20,064 nt of DNA from Actinomycetota bacterium (GTDB lineage: Bacteria > Actinomycetota > Acidimicrobiia > Acidimicrobiales > UBA8592): the NCBI GenBank assembly GCA_002715425.1, contig PAYW01000034.1, forward strand, positions 1-20,064. Reading direction: 5' to 3'. The notes under the pieces were generated by a model. That model was given only the letters and a program-made list of their open reading frames with translations. It had not been told where the DNA came from and searched no databases. Positions 1 to 6,957 of the stretch are shown here, one piece after another. Position 1 is the first letter of the stretch, and every line of letters starts with the position of its first letter. The position numbers were made by a program, and so were the translations under genes.

Positions 1-102
1 GCAGCCCCCCGGTGTATATGCGTTCGTCGGGATTTCTCCCCGAGCGGACTAGATGACAAGCGGGCGGAGTAGAGGCTCGCATCTTATAGACCGGAAGGCT
101 GC
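1..102 (-). ncRNA. Structured RNA leader between mraZ and expected rsmH (candidate mraW motif)
   Basis: Read on the minus strand, bases 102-90 pair with 13-1 as a continuous 13-bp helix (GCAGCCUUCCGGU with ACCGGGGGGCUGC) in which two of the pairs are U.G. After an internal loop (89-83 against 17-14) a second helix follows (82-78 with 22-18). A hairpin lies inside it (43-39 with 31-27). On the plus strand the two wobbles become C/A mismatches, so the fold favours minus-strand transcription, the same strand as mraZ. No RsmH-like N-terminus can be read here, so rsmH should start beyond the window edge. An actinobacterial 'mraW RNA motif' is known from the 5' region of mraW (rsmH) genes; position and class fit, but I match it by context and fold, not by a remembered consensus. 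The element may continue past base 1. Confidence 0.55.
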
Positions 103-187
103 CCATAAGCGGGTAAGTGTTATTCCGTTTAACTTTGCTGTAAATCGATCCTGCTTTCATTGATTATTGCTTTAGGCCTCTTTCCCC

Positions 188-604
188 TTAAAGCCATTGG
201 CTCTCATTGGGTTGTATCTCTGCTGCCTCTTCAACGTTTTTCCAGTTTTCTGGGGTCCAAATTTCTGCACGGTTTATAACACCGATCAAAATAACTTCAC
301 GTTCTAGTTCTATTTGGTCTCGCAGTTTTGGAGGGATAGCGATCCTCCCCTGACCATCCGAGCGAACCTCACTAATACTCGCCGCCCATCTTCTTTGAGC
401 ATGAGGTGAGACTTGGTTCTTTTTGACTTGTTCTATAAGCCGTGTAGCCGCTTTCCCGATCTCTTCTTCGCTATAAACCAACAGACAAGGGTCTTCTAGT
501 GACTTGGTAAGAAAGGCCGCGTTGACAAGATGACGACGGAAGGTCGGTGGAAGAACCAGTCGGCCCTTTTCATCTAAAAGTCTTTCGTATTCCCCTGTAA
601 ACAT
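188..604 (-). CDS. mraZ: Transcriptional regulator MraZ
   Basis: MraZ is a DNA-binding regulator of the dcw (division and cell wall) cluster and normally its first gene. The protein has the two AbrB-like SpoVT/MraZ repeats: an N-terminal one with LDEKGRLVLPPTFR and a second one with SDGQGRIAIPPKLRD about 70 residues later. With this start it is 138 residues, a usual length for the family. I chose the second in-frame ATG because AGGGG lies six bases upstream of it and because family members start just before the F-x-G-x-x-x-x-x-LDEKGRL segment; the first ATG at 619 has no ribosome-binding site. The upstream DNA carries a phased array of TGGGN boxes, the known MraZ operator type. The structured RNA follows downstream, and rsmH is expected off-window. 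Confidence 0.95.
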   Translation of the reverse strand: MFTGEYERLLDEKGRLVLPPTFRRHLVNAAFLTKSLEDPCLLVYSEEEIGKAATRLIEQVKKNQVSPHAQRRWAASISEVRSDGQGRIAIPPKLRDQIELEREVILIGVINRAEIWTPENWKNVEEAAEIQPNESQWL

Positions 605-670
605 TATGTCCCCTGCCATTACTCAACGAGCTCTGCTGAGTTCAAAGAGTGATGATTTTCTATGGAAGAT

Positions 671-722
671 CCCTTTTCTCCCATTTGTCCCACTTTAACC
701 CATATTGCCCCATTTACAACCA
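671..722 (-). promoter_or_regulatory. MraZ-box array (TGGGN direct repeats)
   Basis: On the minus strand four TGGG units (plus-strand CCCA ending at 712, 702, 692 and 683) follow each other at 10, 10 and 9 bp. Weaker units flank them: TGGTT (ACCA, 719-722) 10 bp before, and AGGGA (CCCT, 671-674) 9 bp after. E. coli MraZ is known to bind TGGGN direct repeats separated by about five bases upstream of its own gene, which this matches closely. The array lies about 70-120 bp before the mraZ start, so autoregulation is the natural reading. Confidence 0.8.
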
Positions 723-839
723 TTTATAACAAAAAATAGGGAATTGAATATCTAGGGAAAGAACAAGTCATCGTGAATCGGTAGAAAATGAGACCGAACG
801 ATGCCTTATCAATAATTGGAGGGGCTCACTAAAGAGTGT

Positions 840-1565
840 TTAAGAGCGAACTAGAGCTTGCATAAATCCGTTTAAGACTTCGTGCCTATCAAGCCGTACG
901 CACGTTCCTGCAGCAAGAACCGCTGATTTCAAATCTTTGATAGATGCATCGGTGAACAAGGTAATCCATTCTTCCGGCCTCCATGCCAAAGATAGTGCAC
1001 ATTGAAACCTGACACCTTTCCTCGTTCGCCTCTGGGAGATACCCAGTATCTTCTTCTCCCCAATTAGAAGCTCTCCAGGAGCACGGCCTCCAAAACAAAC
1101 TAACTCTGCTAACGAGTCTTTGACAAAAGCACTATCGTGCATACGGGAATCGACCCCCATTGACCCCAAAGCATCCTTCCAGACTCTTCCTATCCAGATT
1201 GATGCCACCTCTATATCGTCATTCCAAAGGCGATGACCCCGAGGGACGAATAAATCAACCCAGAATAAAGTCTGAGGATCTACAAAAACTGCTCCTCCAC
1301 CCGTCCTTCGTCTAGCTATCCCAACGTCTATCTTCTCCGCGTATTCATAGTCTATGCATTTATCATCTTGCGAACTTCCCAAAACAAGACTTGAATTTGT
1401 GGGTGACATCACCCATATTGCTGGAAAGTCCCAATCTGCATTCTCTAAAGAATGTAGATCTTGAACCTCTCCGGTCTTATGAGAAGCAATCCACTCTGGG
1501 ACGCCATTGACTAACAGCGCCTCTTCAATTTTCACTTGCTCGACATCCTCCAGCCTCTGCACCAC
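840..1565 (-). CDS. Lipoate-protein ligase A family protein
   Basis: The protein belongs to the biotin/lipoate ligase fold. RRRTGGGAVF (residues 85-94) is the classic nucleotide/lipoyl-binding motif and GEKKILGISQ (168-177) carries the lysine (K170 or K171) expected to contact the acyl group. Family members attach lipoate to 2-oxoacid dehydrogenase or glycine-cleavage subunits, or transfer octanoyl groups; which one applies here cannot be told. It has 241 residues, shorter than E. coli LplA, so it lacks the C-terminal accessory domain and looks like the compact actinobacterial type. The start is uncertain: the most upstream codon is GTG at 1565, just after an in-frame stop, and the reading overlaps the end of the preceding gene by 34 bp. 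A GGAGG about ten bases before a later GTG could support a start some ten codons in. Confidence 0.85.
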   Translation of the reverse strand: MVQRLEDVEQVKIEEALLVNGVPEWIASHKTGEVQDLHSLENADWDFPAIWVMSPTNSSLVLGSSQDDKCIDYEYAEKIDVGIARRRTGGGAVFVDPQTLFWVDLFVPRGHRLWNDDIEVASIWIGRVWKDALGSMGVDSRMHDSAFVKDSLAELVCFGGRAPGELLIGEKKILGISQRRTRKGVRFQCALSLAWRPEEWITLFTDASIKDLKSAVLAAGTCVRLDRHEVLNGFMQALVRS

Positions 1566-1789
1566 TTAAAATATGTCACCAAGTCACTTTTGAAAAATCC
1601 TTCGGGATCTTCATCACCATATGCGGTAACCAACCGGAAGTTAATGTACCTTTTGTTTGGGACGGGAAGAAAGGGAAATTTTTTATACCAACCGTTCCTC
1701 CGAATACGCCACAGCTGCGTAACGGCCACCTTCCACAAGTGCGGCTTTCCAATAATTGCAACCGATCCCTGACTAAGTAGATTTCTCAT
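1532..1789 (-). CDS. Small conserved-looking protein of unknown function (85 aa)
   Basis: A basic, aromatic-rich 85-residue protein without a clear signal peptide or membrane helix. Residues about 21-55 contain a run of W, R, F, P and Y (LWRIRRNGWYKKFPFLPVP), followed by FRLVTAYGDED and a C-terminal YFKWCRGW. This looks like a small actinobacterial family I remember only as hypothetical, with a shared core of the type PFLPxP-x-Y-x-x-FR-x-x-TAYG and a WCR end. GAGG four bases before the ATG supports translation. It overlaps the lipoate-ligase gene by 34 bp in another frame, so the two are probably co-transcribed. Two competing readings of the same interval, one on each strand, lack such a ribosome-binding site and family resemblance. 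Function is unknown. Confidence 0.65.
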   Translation of the reverse strand: MRNLLSQGSVAIIGKPHLWKVAVTQLWRIRRNGWYKKFPFLPVPNKRYINFRLVTAYGDEDPEGFFKSDLVTYFKWCRGWRMSSK

Positions 1790-1808
1790 AGAACCTCACA
1801 CTAGCCAA

Positions 1809-1822
1809 TTTAATCGATTAAA
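1809..1822. promoter_or_regulatory. Perfect 14-bp palindrome (candidate operator)
   Basis: TTTAATCGATTAAA is a perfect, AT-rich palindrome 20 bp upstream of the 85-residue gene and 46 bp beyond the DUF3040 stop codon. With no loop it is a better protein-binding site than a terminator. No regulator can be assigned. Confidence 0.3.
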
Positions 1823-1868
1823 CCGGCACAAAATAGCCAGCCTTCAAAAAACAAAGGAAAGTAAGTGG

Positions 1869-2246
1869 TTAACTTTCAGGGCCCTCCGGACGAAACCTTC
1901 TAAGGAAGGAATTCCGATCCCCTGCATTTCGGAGCCCCCCTGATCCGACCCTCATCGAAAGTTGGTTCATTCCGGCTTTGCCCAGTTTCCTCATATTCTG
2001 CTCAAAATAGAGTGCAGCTGCGAGCATGATGGCAAACCCTAAAAAAGCCAACCAAAAGCTAATGGACAGAGTCAATACGATAACAGTTAGGCCAATAATA
2101 AAACCAAGCACAGACCACTTAATATTTCTAGCCGCATGAGTATACACAGTGGTTGTAGCTACTTCATTCGCTAGGTCTGGGTCCGTTTCGTGTAATTGCT
2201 GCTCTATCTGGCTAAGAATTTTCTGTTCATCATCGGAAAGTGGCAT
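1869..2246 (-). CDS. DUF3040 two-helix membrane protein
   Basis: The 125-residue protein begins MPLSDDEQKILSQIEQQL, the hallmark N-terminus of DUF3040, an actinobacterial family of small membrane proteins of unknown function. A soluble helix of about 40 residues is followed by two adjoining membrane segments (about 42-62 and 63-81) and a basic, glycine-rich cytoplasmic tail with several arginines. GGAGAT right before the ATG selects this start over a TTG six codons upstream. As I recall, Mycobacterium tuberculosis has a DUF3040 gene (Rv2169c) close to mraZ (Rv2166c), so the placement here appears conserved. A role in cell envelope or division is only suggested by that neighbourhood. Confidence 0.88.
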   Translation of the reverse strand: MPLSDDEQKILSQIEQQLHETDPDLANEVATTTVYTHAARNIKWSVLGFIIGLTVIVLTLSISFWLAFLGFAIMLAAALYFEQNMRKLGKAGMNQLSMRVGSGGLRNAGDRNSFLRRFRPEGPES

Positions 2247-2300
2247 ATCTCCATCATCGCACAATCATCTGCTATCAACAACGCGAAAGCAATTACTTCT

Positions 2301-3551
2301 TTAGTCGTTCGAGGGCCCCCACTGCTGCGAGCCTTTTTCTTTTGGTCGAATCCCCTTCTCTGTTAAGGTGCTAGCTGCCCCTATTGACTGCGAACCAAAC
2401 CTTTCCTGTATTTTATCGATAGCCTCTTCAGCATCTCGCCATTCAGTCCCATCTTTCCCAATATCATCAAATGAAAGCTGTTGGCCTAGATCACTTTCTG
2501 TAAGATTTTGCACTCCAACGCCCAATAGCCGAACGCCACCTGATAGATCAATACCCCTTATAAGACTAAGTGCGTTCTTTCCAATGATTCTCCCACTGTC
2601 CGTCGGGCTTAGGAGGGTAACTGACCGAGTGAAAGTTGAAAAATCCTTCAACCTTACTTTAAGACTCACCGTCGCCCCTAAAAAACCTAGTCCACGCAAG
2701 CGCTTACCTACAGCGTCAGCCATACGAAAAATTTCTGTATTAATTCTCTGCTCCGAGTAAAGATCCTCAGAAAATGTCTCCTCATGAGAAAGAGATTTAG
2801 CAGCCTGATGCGCCTCCACATTTCTCTCATCAACACCATGTGCTAGACGATGTAAGTGTGCGCCCAGGGTTTTCCCTAAGGCTCGAATCAAGCTATCACG
2901 TGGAAAACTTCGAAGCTGAAATACAGTCGTCACTCCCATTTGATCTAATCGGGAAACTGTTACTGGACCTACACCCCAAAGCGAACGAACTGGGAGCGGG
3001 TCAAGAAATTCTTGGATTTCATACTCTTCAACAATTTTTACTCCTAGCCCAGGAATAGGCCCCTTAGGACCAGGACTCGGCTTTGCTTCCTCCGTCGCTA
3101 ATTTAGCTAAAAATTTATTTGGCGCTATCCCCACTGAGCAACTAAGGCCTTGCTCATGGTTAATATCTCTTCTGATAGATTGAGCTATCTCGAAAGGTAA
3201 GCCATGTAGCCGTATACTGCCCCCTACATCCAGAAAAGCCTCATCTAAAGAAATCGGTTCAACCAAAGGTGTATAGCGTTCAAAAATTTCCATAACCTTT
3301 GAGCTGACACTCGCATAGTAGGAATGGTCACCCTGAAGAAAGATAGCTCGTGGGCAAAGACGCCGAGCTTGGTATGTCGACATAGCGGAAAATATTCCAA
3401 ATGAGCGAGCCTCATACGACGCAGCTGCTACGACTCCCCGACCTCCAGTTCCTCCAACAACTACAGGCTGGCCGCGTAACTCAGGCCTTCTAACTAGCTC
3501 AGCGGAAACGAAGAAAGCATCCATATCTACATGCAAAATATGTGAAGTCAT
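2301..3551 (-). CDS. dinB: DNA polymerase IV (Y-family translesion polymerase)
   Basis: A 416-residue Y-family polymerase that copies across damaged DNA. Seen motifs: HVDMDAFF (residues 7-14, metal ligand D9), SYEARSFGI (45-53), PISLDEAFLDV (99-109, with D103 and E104 as catalytic carboxylates) and SCSVGIAPNKFLAKLATEEAKP (split at 137-146 and 147-158). After this, residues 159-178 form a Gly/Pro-rich insertion before FLDPLPV, typical of actinobacterial DinB. The helix-hairpin-helix SLWGVGPVTVSRL follows, then the little-finger domain. QQLSFDD (357-363) is the expected sliding-clamp-binding peptide, followed by a short Lys/Gln-rich tail. It is transcribed divergently from the gene at 3648. The ATG has only a weak ribosome-binding site. 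Confidence 0.95.
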   Translation of the reverse strand: MTSHILHVDMDAFFVSAELVRRPELRGQPVVVGGTGGRGVVAAASYEARSFGIFSAMSTYQARRLCPRAIFLQGDHSYYASVSSKVMEIFERYTPLVEPISLDEAFLDVGGSIRLHGLPFEIAQSIRRDINHEQGLSCSVGIAPNKFLAKLATEEAKPSPGPKGPIPGLGVKIVEEYEIQEFLDPLPVRSLWGVGPVTVSRLDQMGVTTVFQLRSFPRDSLIRALGKTLGAHLHRLAHGVDERNVEAHQAAKSLSHEETFSEDLYSEQRINTEIFRMADAVGKRLRGLGFLGATVSLKVRLKDFSTFTRSVTLLSPTDSGRIIGKNALSLIRGIDLSGGVRLLGVGVQNLTESDLGQQLSFDDIGKDGTEWRDAEEAIDKIQERFGSQSIGAASTLTEKGIRPKEKGSQQWGPSND

Positions 3552-3634
3552 TTTTACGTTCTTGGTCCTATTCTTACTCTAATTCAAGCAGCATCAAGAA
3601 CGTTTTGCTGGCATTAGATCGTCAAATGAACCGA

Positions 3635-3640
3635 TACGAT
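3635..3640 (+). promoter_or_regulatory. Candidate -10 element, leaderless start
   Basis: TACGAT ends seven bases before the ATG at 3648, and no Shine-Dalgarno sequence intervenes. That spacing would put transcription start on or next to the start codon. No good -35 element is visible. Confidence 0.3.
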
Positions 3641-3647
3641 AAGAGCA

Positions 3648-3986
3648 ATGCAGGAAAACAACGAAAACGAGGAATCTAGCGAGAAAAGCGTTGCAAAGTT
3701 CCAAGATAACTCTCTCGAACTTCCCGAAGCGGATCATTTGTTTACAGCCCCACCACGACATATCCAAGTGTTTTCTTTCGTTGCAATTTTGATCGGTGGT
3801 CTATGTGGAGGACTAATAGGTTACGCATTCACAGATCTTCAGTGCTCTGAAGGATGTTCAAATCTATCGGGTATTAGTGCAATCATCGGAGCACTTATCG
3901 GAGCGTTAGGCGTCGGAATTGTTTCGGTTCTGGTTCTTCGAGCAGTAACCGAATGGAGAACTAAAAACAATAAAGGTGCAAAGTAA
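3648..3986 (+). CDS. Two-TM membrane protein of unknown function
   Basis: A 112-residue protein. The first 40 residues are hydrophilic and acidic (many E, N, S). Two glycine-rich membrane segments follow, about 42-64 and 77-99, separated by a short loop with two cysteines (CSEGCSN) that could form a disulfide if it faces outward. A basic C-terminal tail (EWRTKNNKGAK) ends the protein. Glycine spacing such as GGLCGGLIG and GALIGALGVG suggests close helix packing or oligomerisation. The stop lies four bases before the next gene's start, so the two are probably co-expressed. I do not recognise a named family. Confidence 0.75.
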   Translation: MQENNENEESSEKSVAKFQDNSLELPEADHLFTAPPRHIQVFSFVAILIGGLCGGLIGYAFTDLQCSEGCSNLSGISAIIGALIGALGVGIVSVLVLRAVTEWRTKNNKGAK

Positions 3987-3990
3987 ACCT

Positions 3991-4803
3991 ATGTCTTCAG
4001 AGTCAGAAAATAATATCGATTTTATCGAGCTACGAAATATCGCTAGGGATGCTGCTAATCAAGCTAGCGAATACATTCTGCAGGAGAATGGAAATAAAGC
4101 ACTTCAGAGTATTAAGTCAAGCTCCTCAGACTACGTTACTGAAGCCGATAAGCAGGCCGAAGCTCTTATCGTGAGCATAATCAAAGATGCACGCCCGAAG
4201 GATGGGTTCTTGGGAGAGGAAGGAGTAGCAGAGCAAGGCCTATCAAATGTTCAATGGGTTATCGACCCTATCGATGGAACAACAAATTTCATTTATGGCC
4301 ACCCAGGGTTTGGCCCATCGATTGCAGCAAAAGTAGGAGGTGAAATTGTAGCTGGAGCTGTTACCGATTCGAGCCGTGGAGAAGTGTTTGATGCTGCTAT
4401 GGGGTACGGGGCAAGATGCAACGGGGAAAGAATCACTCTAGAGAAATCGACCACGTTAAAAACAGCGCTTGTAGCTACAGGGTTTAGCTATAAAGATGCA
4501 GATCGAACCACTCAGGCCGAAATACTTTTAAGCATTATCCCTCATATAGCTGATATACGAAGGATGGGAAGTGCTGCGATCGACTTATGCTCTGTAGCCA
4601 AAGGTAGAGTTGATGCTTTTTTTGAAACCGGACTAAACGAATGGGACGTCGCTGCTGGGATGCTAATAGCCTCTGAAGCTGGAGCCAGGACAGTTCTAGT
4701 TAACGATTTTGCTGGTAAAAACTTAACTCTTGCTATCAATCCTTCAATTGAGGAGCAATTTAAGACCCTGCTTTATTCATCTGCACTAAATGTTAATTCG
4801 TAG
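3991..4803 (+). CDS. Inositol monophosphatase family protein
   Basis: A Mg2+-dependent sugar phosphatase of the IMPase fold, 270 residues, a normal length. The metal-binding signatures are intact: GEEG (75-78), DPIDGTTNF (92-100) and EWDVAAG (217-223), with the helix-forming GSAAIDLCSVAKGRVDAFFE before the last. Likely substrates are myo-inositol-1-phosphate, histidinol phosphate or a related sugar phosphate; the family cannot be split by eye. Inositol is needed for phosphatidylinositol lipids in actinobacteria, which would fit the PimB-like gene in this window. The ATG at 3991 is preferred; a GTG at 3976 would overlap the previous gene by 11 bp, and neither has a strong ribosome-binding site. 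Confidence 0.88.
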   Translation: MSSESENNIDFIELRNIARDAANQASEYILQENGNKALQSIKSSSSDYVTEADKQAEALIVSIIKDARPKDGFLGEEGVAEQGLSNVQWVIDPIDGTTNFIYGHPGFGPSIAAKVGGEIVAGAVTDSSRGEVFDAAMGYGARCNGERITLEKSTTLKTALVATGFSYKDADRTTQAEILLSIIPHIADIRRMGSAAIDLCSVAKGRVDAFFETGLNEWDVAAGMLIASEAGARTVLVNDFAGKNLTLAINPSIEEQFKTLLYSSALNVNS

Positions 4804-4845
4804 ATATTTAATGTCCTACTTTTAACCCAGCGTAGCCTTTGCCTC

Positions 4846-4851
4846 TATCAT
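4846..4851 (+). promoter_or_regulatory. Candidate -10 element of the two-component operon, leaderless start
   Basis: TATCAT, a near-consensus -10 hexamer, ends six bases before the ATG at 4858, so the predicted transcription start coincides with the A of the start codon. The -35 region is weak (TTTAAC at 4821-4826, 19-bp spacing). Confidence 0.4.
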
Positions 4852-4857
4852 GTTGGA

Positions 4858-5538
4858 ATGAGCACCAAGGTACTTGTGGTCGAAGACGACGAACGAATCA
4901 GAACTGCTGTTCGACTAGCATTGGAGAACGAAGGGTGGGAGGTCGTAGAAGCACGAAGTGGTGAAGAAGCCCTTCAGGTCTTTCCAGAAGCTGATGCTGA
5001 CATCGTCCTTATAGACATCATGCTTCCGGGAATAGATGGCTTCGAAGTTTGTCGGACTGTTCGAAGACAAAGCGACATTCCCGTAGTCATGGTCACAGCC
5101 AGAGATGACACGCACGATGTCGTTGCTGGTTTGGAAGCCGGCGCCGATGACTATCTGACAAAACCTTTCGCCCCTAAAGAACTAAGTGCAAGGATACGGG
5201 CCCTCCTCCGAAGAGTGCGCATTCCGACCACAGAGCTAAGCAATCTTGAGTTTGGTGACCTTAAGATACTCCCTGACCAAGGACAAGTAATCGTCGGAGA
5301 TAAAGCAACACACCTAACACGAACAGAATTCCAGCTACTCATAGAATTAGCATCAGCGCCTGGGAGAGTCTTCAGCAGAGATGAATTACTGGAGCGAGTA
5401 TGGGGACGAGGCTATTTCGGCGATGGAAGACTTGTGGACGTTCACATTCGCCGACTTCGAAAAAAAATAGAGCCAGAAGATGCAAAACCGCGTTATGTAA
5501 TCACCGTCAGAGGTTTTGGCTACAAACTCCAAGGATGA
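4858..5538 (+). CDS. OmpR/PhoB-family response regulator (MtrA-like)
   Basis: A 226-residue transcription factor. The receiver domain (1-118) has the acidic pocket E9-D10-D11, phospho-acceptor D53 in LIDIMLPGIDG, T80 and K102 (YLTKPF), all intact. A winged-helix DNA-binding domain (about 128-225) contains LTRTEFQLLIELASAPGRVFSRDELLERVWG and the VDVHIRRLRKKIE recognition region, ending in the usual VRGFGYKL. The following genes are a HAMP-type histidine kinase and a GerMN lipoprotein, the order of actinobacterial mtrA-mtrB-lpqB, and the receiver sequence (DVVAGLEAGADDYLTKPF) resembles MtrA. MtrA controls cell-wall and division genes in mycobacteria; whether targets are shared here is inference. 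Only six bases separate it from the kinase. Confidence 0.92.
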   Translation: MSTKVLVVEDDERIRTAVRLALENEGWEVVEARSGEEALQVFPEADADIVLIDIMLPGIDGFEVCRTVRRQSDIPVVMVTARDDTHDVVAGLEAGADDYLTKPFAPKELSARIRALLRRVRIPTTELSNLEFGDLKILPDQGQVIVGDKATHLTRTEFQLLIELASAPGRVFSRDELLERVWGRGYFGDGRLVDVHIRRLRKKIEPEDAKPRYVITVRGFGYKLQG

Positions 5539-5544
5539 CCATCG

Positions 5545-6957
5545 ATGGCCATTCAATTTAGGCGCGGTGTTCGTCTCAGAGCAAGAGTTACTTTAGCATT
5601 TGGTCTTGGAGCCTTGATTCTAACGACAGTGCTTTCAATTGTTACTTACTTACTTGTTCGCGATAATTTGCTGGAAACGAGAGAACAAAGTGCTCAAAGT
5701 GTCGCCACGGTAAACGCGAACCAAGCCCAAAGAAGAATAATAGAAGAAATCGATACTGGAACAGCCCGCGACCTTCTCTCCAACCTTCGAGGGGTTAGAG
5801 CTGAATCCACTCCCGCCATACGACTTGACAACAACTGGATTTCTGCTGATCCAGTTCTATTCGAAGCTCCTGGAAATATCGATACTGAACTATTGAACCT
5901 CGTTAATACTTCTGAATCTTCTGGAGCAAAAATGAGATACCGACTAAGTAATGGAACCCCCGTTCTTGTAATAGGGTTTCCCCTAACGGCACGAGACGCC
6001 TTATATTTCGAGGCAACCCCACTTGATGATATTGAAGATACCTTAAATGCGCTCTCCCAGATCCTAATAGTAACGAGCGCAGGCATTTGTCTTCTCGGAA
6101 TAGCTATTGGTGCTTTCGCTTCTCGAAGGTTGCTGCTTCCGGTCGAAAAGGTTGGTCAAGCTGCCAGAGCTATCGCCACAGGTGATTTAACCGCCCGATT
6201 AGAAGTTGGACGAGATCGCGACCTCGCACAACTAACTGACTCCTTCAACCAAATGGCTTCTAACCTCGAAGAACGCATACAAGCAGATGCCAAATTTGCA
6301 AGCAACGTTTCGCATGAATTGCGCTCCCCACTTACGACAATTATGGCTTCTCTAGAAGTGTTGAACGCAGATAAAGACACCTTCAATAGATCATCATCAG
6401 TTGCGCTTGATCTCCTCACCGAAGACCTTGAGCGTTTTCGTCAATTAGTAGAAGACCTTCTAGAAATCTCACGTTACGAAGTTAATGCAAATGCGTTGGA
6501 TCTGGAGAGATTTTTGCTTAAAGAATTCCTAAGGGCAATTGCAATCCAATCAGGGCACGAACTTCTCCAAGTGGAATTCCTTAATTGCGCTGATCAGACG
6601 ATAATCGAAGCAGATAAAAGACGGCTAGCGCGGGTAATGAACAACCTTCTAGAAAATGCAACCAATTACGCTGGAGGTGCGACAAGATTAACGGTGAAGC
6701 AGCATAATAGCGATATCGAAATTTCAATCGAGGACAACGGCCCTGGCATCCCTGAAGAAGAACGTAACACAATCTTTGAAAGGTTCGCCCGAGGAGCAGA
6801 AGGAGGGCGACGAGGAAAAGGAACGGGAACTGGACTAGGCCTCTCACTTGTTGCAGAACACCTTAAACTACACGGAGGTAAGGTAAACGTTCGTGGTCAT
6901 ACGAATGGAGAAAATGGCTCGATTTTTACAATAACTCTCCCAAAGGTAGTTAAATGA
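5545..6957 (+). CDS. Membrane sensor histidine kinase (MtrB-like)
   Basis: A 470-residue sensor that should phosphorylate the preceding regulator. Layout: short cytoplasmic N-terminus, TM1 about 14-37, extracytoplasmic domain about 40-170, TM2 about 172-192, HAMP linker about 193-245, dimerisation domain with the phospho-accepting H257 (VSHELRSPLT), and an ATPase domain with N box NNLLENATNYAG (366-377), G1 DNGPGIP (397-403), F box FERFARG and G2 GTGTGLGLS (426-434). All catalytic motifs are complete. The sensor domain has no recognisable ligand-binding family. AGGA eight bases upstream of the ATG serves as ribosome-binding site. The stop codon overlaps the next gene's ATG (ATGA), implying translational coupling with the lipoprotein. 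Confidence 0.93.
   Translation: MAIQFRRGVRLRARVTLAFGLGALILTTVLSIVTYLLVRDNLLETREQSAQSVATVNANQAQRRIIEEIDTGTARDLLSNLRGVRAESTPAIRLDNNWISADPVLFEAPGNIDTELLNLVNTSESSGAKMRYRLSNGTPVLVIGFPLTARDALYFEATPLDDIEDTLNALSQILIVTSAGICLLGIAIGAFASRRLLLPVEKVGQAARAIATGDLTARLEVGRDRDLAQLTDSFNQMASNLEERIQADAKFASNVSHELRSPLTTIMASLEVLNADKDTFNRSSSVALDLLTEDLERFRQLVEDLLEISRYEVNANALDLERFLLKEFLRAIAIQSGHELLQVEFLNCADQTIIEADKRRLARVMNNLLENATNYAGGATRLTVKQHNSDIEISIEDNGPGIPEEERNTIFERFARGAEGGRRGKGTGTGLGLSLVAEHLKLHGGKVNVRGHTNGENGSIFTITLPKVVK

Noticed and set aside
1..82. A short minus-strand reading from an ATG at 82 running off the left edge, as a start of rsmH
   Set aside because: The translation (MRASTPPACHL...) does not resemble the RsmH N-terminus, and the bases are explained better by RNA pairing.
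840..850. Possible terminator near the end of the lipoate-ligase-like gene (CACT-CTTT-AGTG)
   Set aside because: Only four base pairs and no T-run; likely chance.
1536..1772. Plus-strand and alternative minus-strand frames over the 85-residue gene
   Set aside because: They lack the GAGG-ATG start and any family-like pattern; the chosen frame has both.
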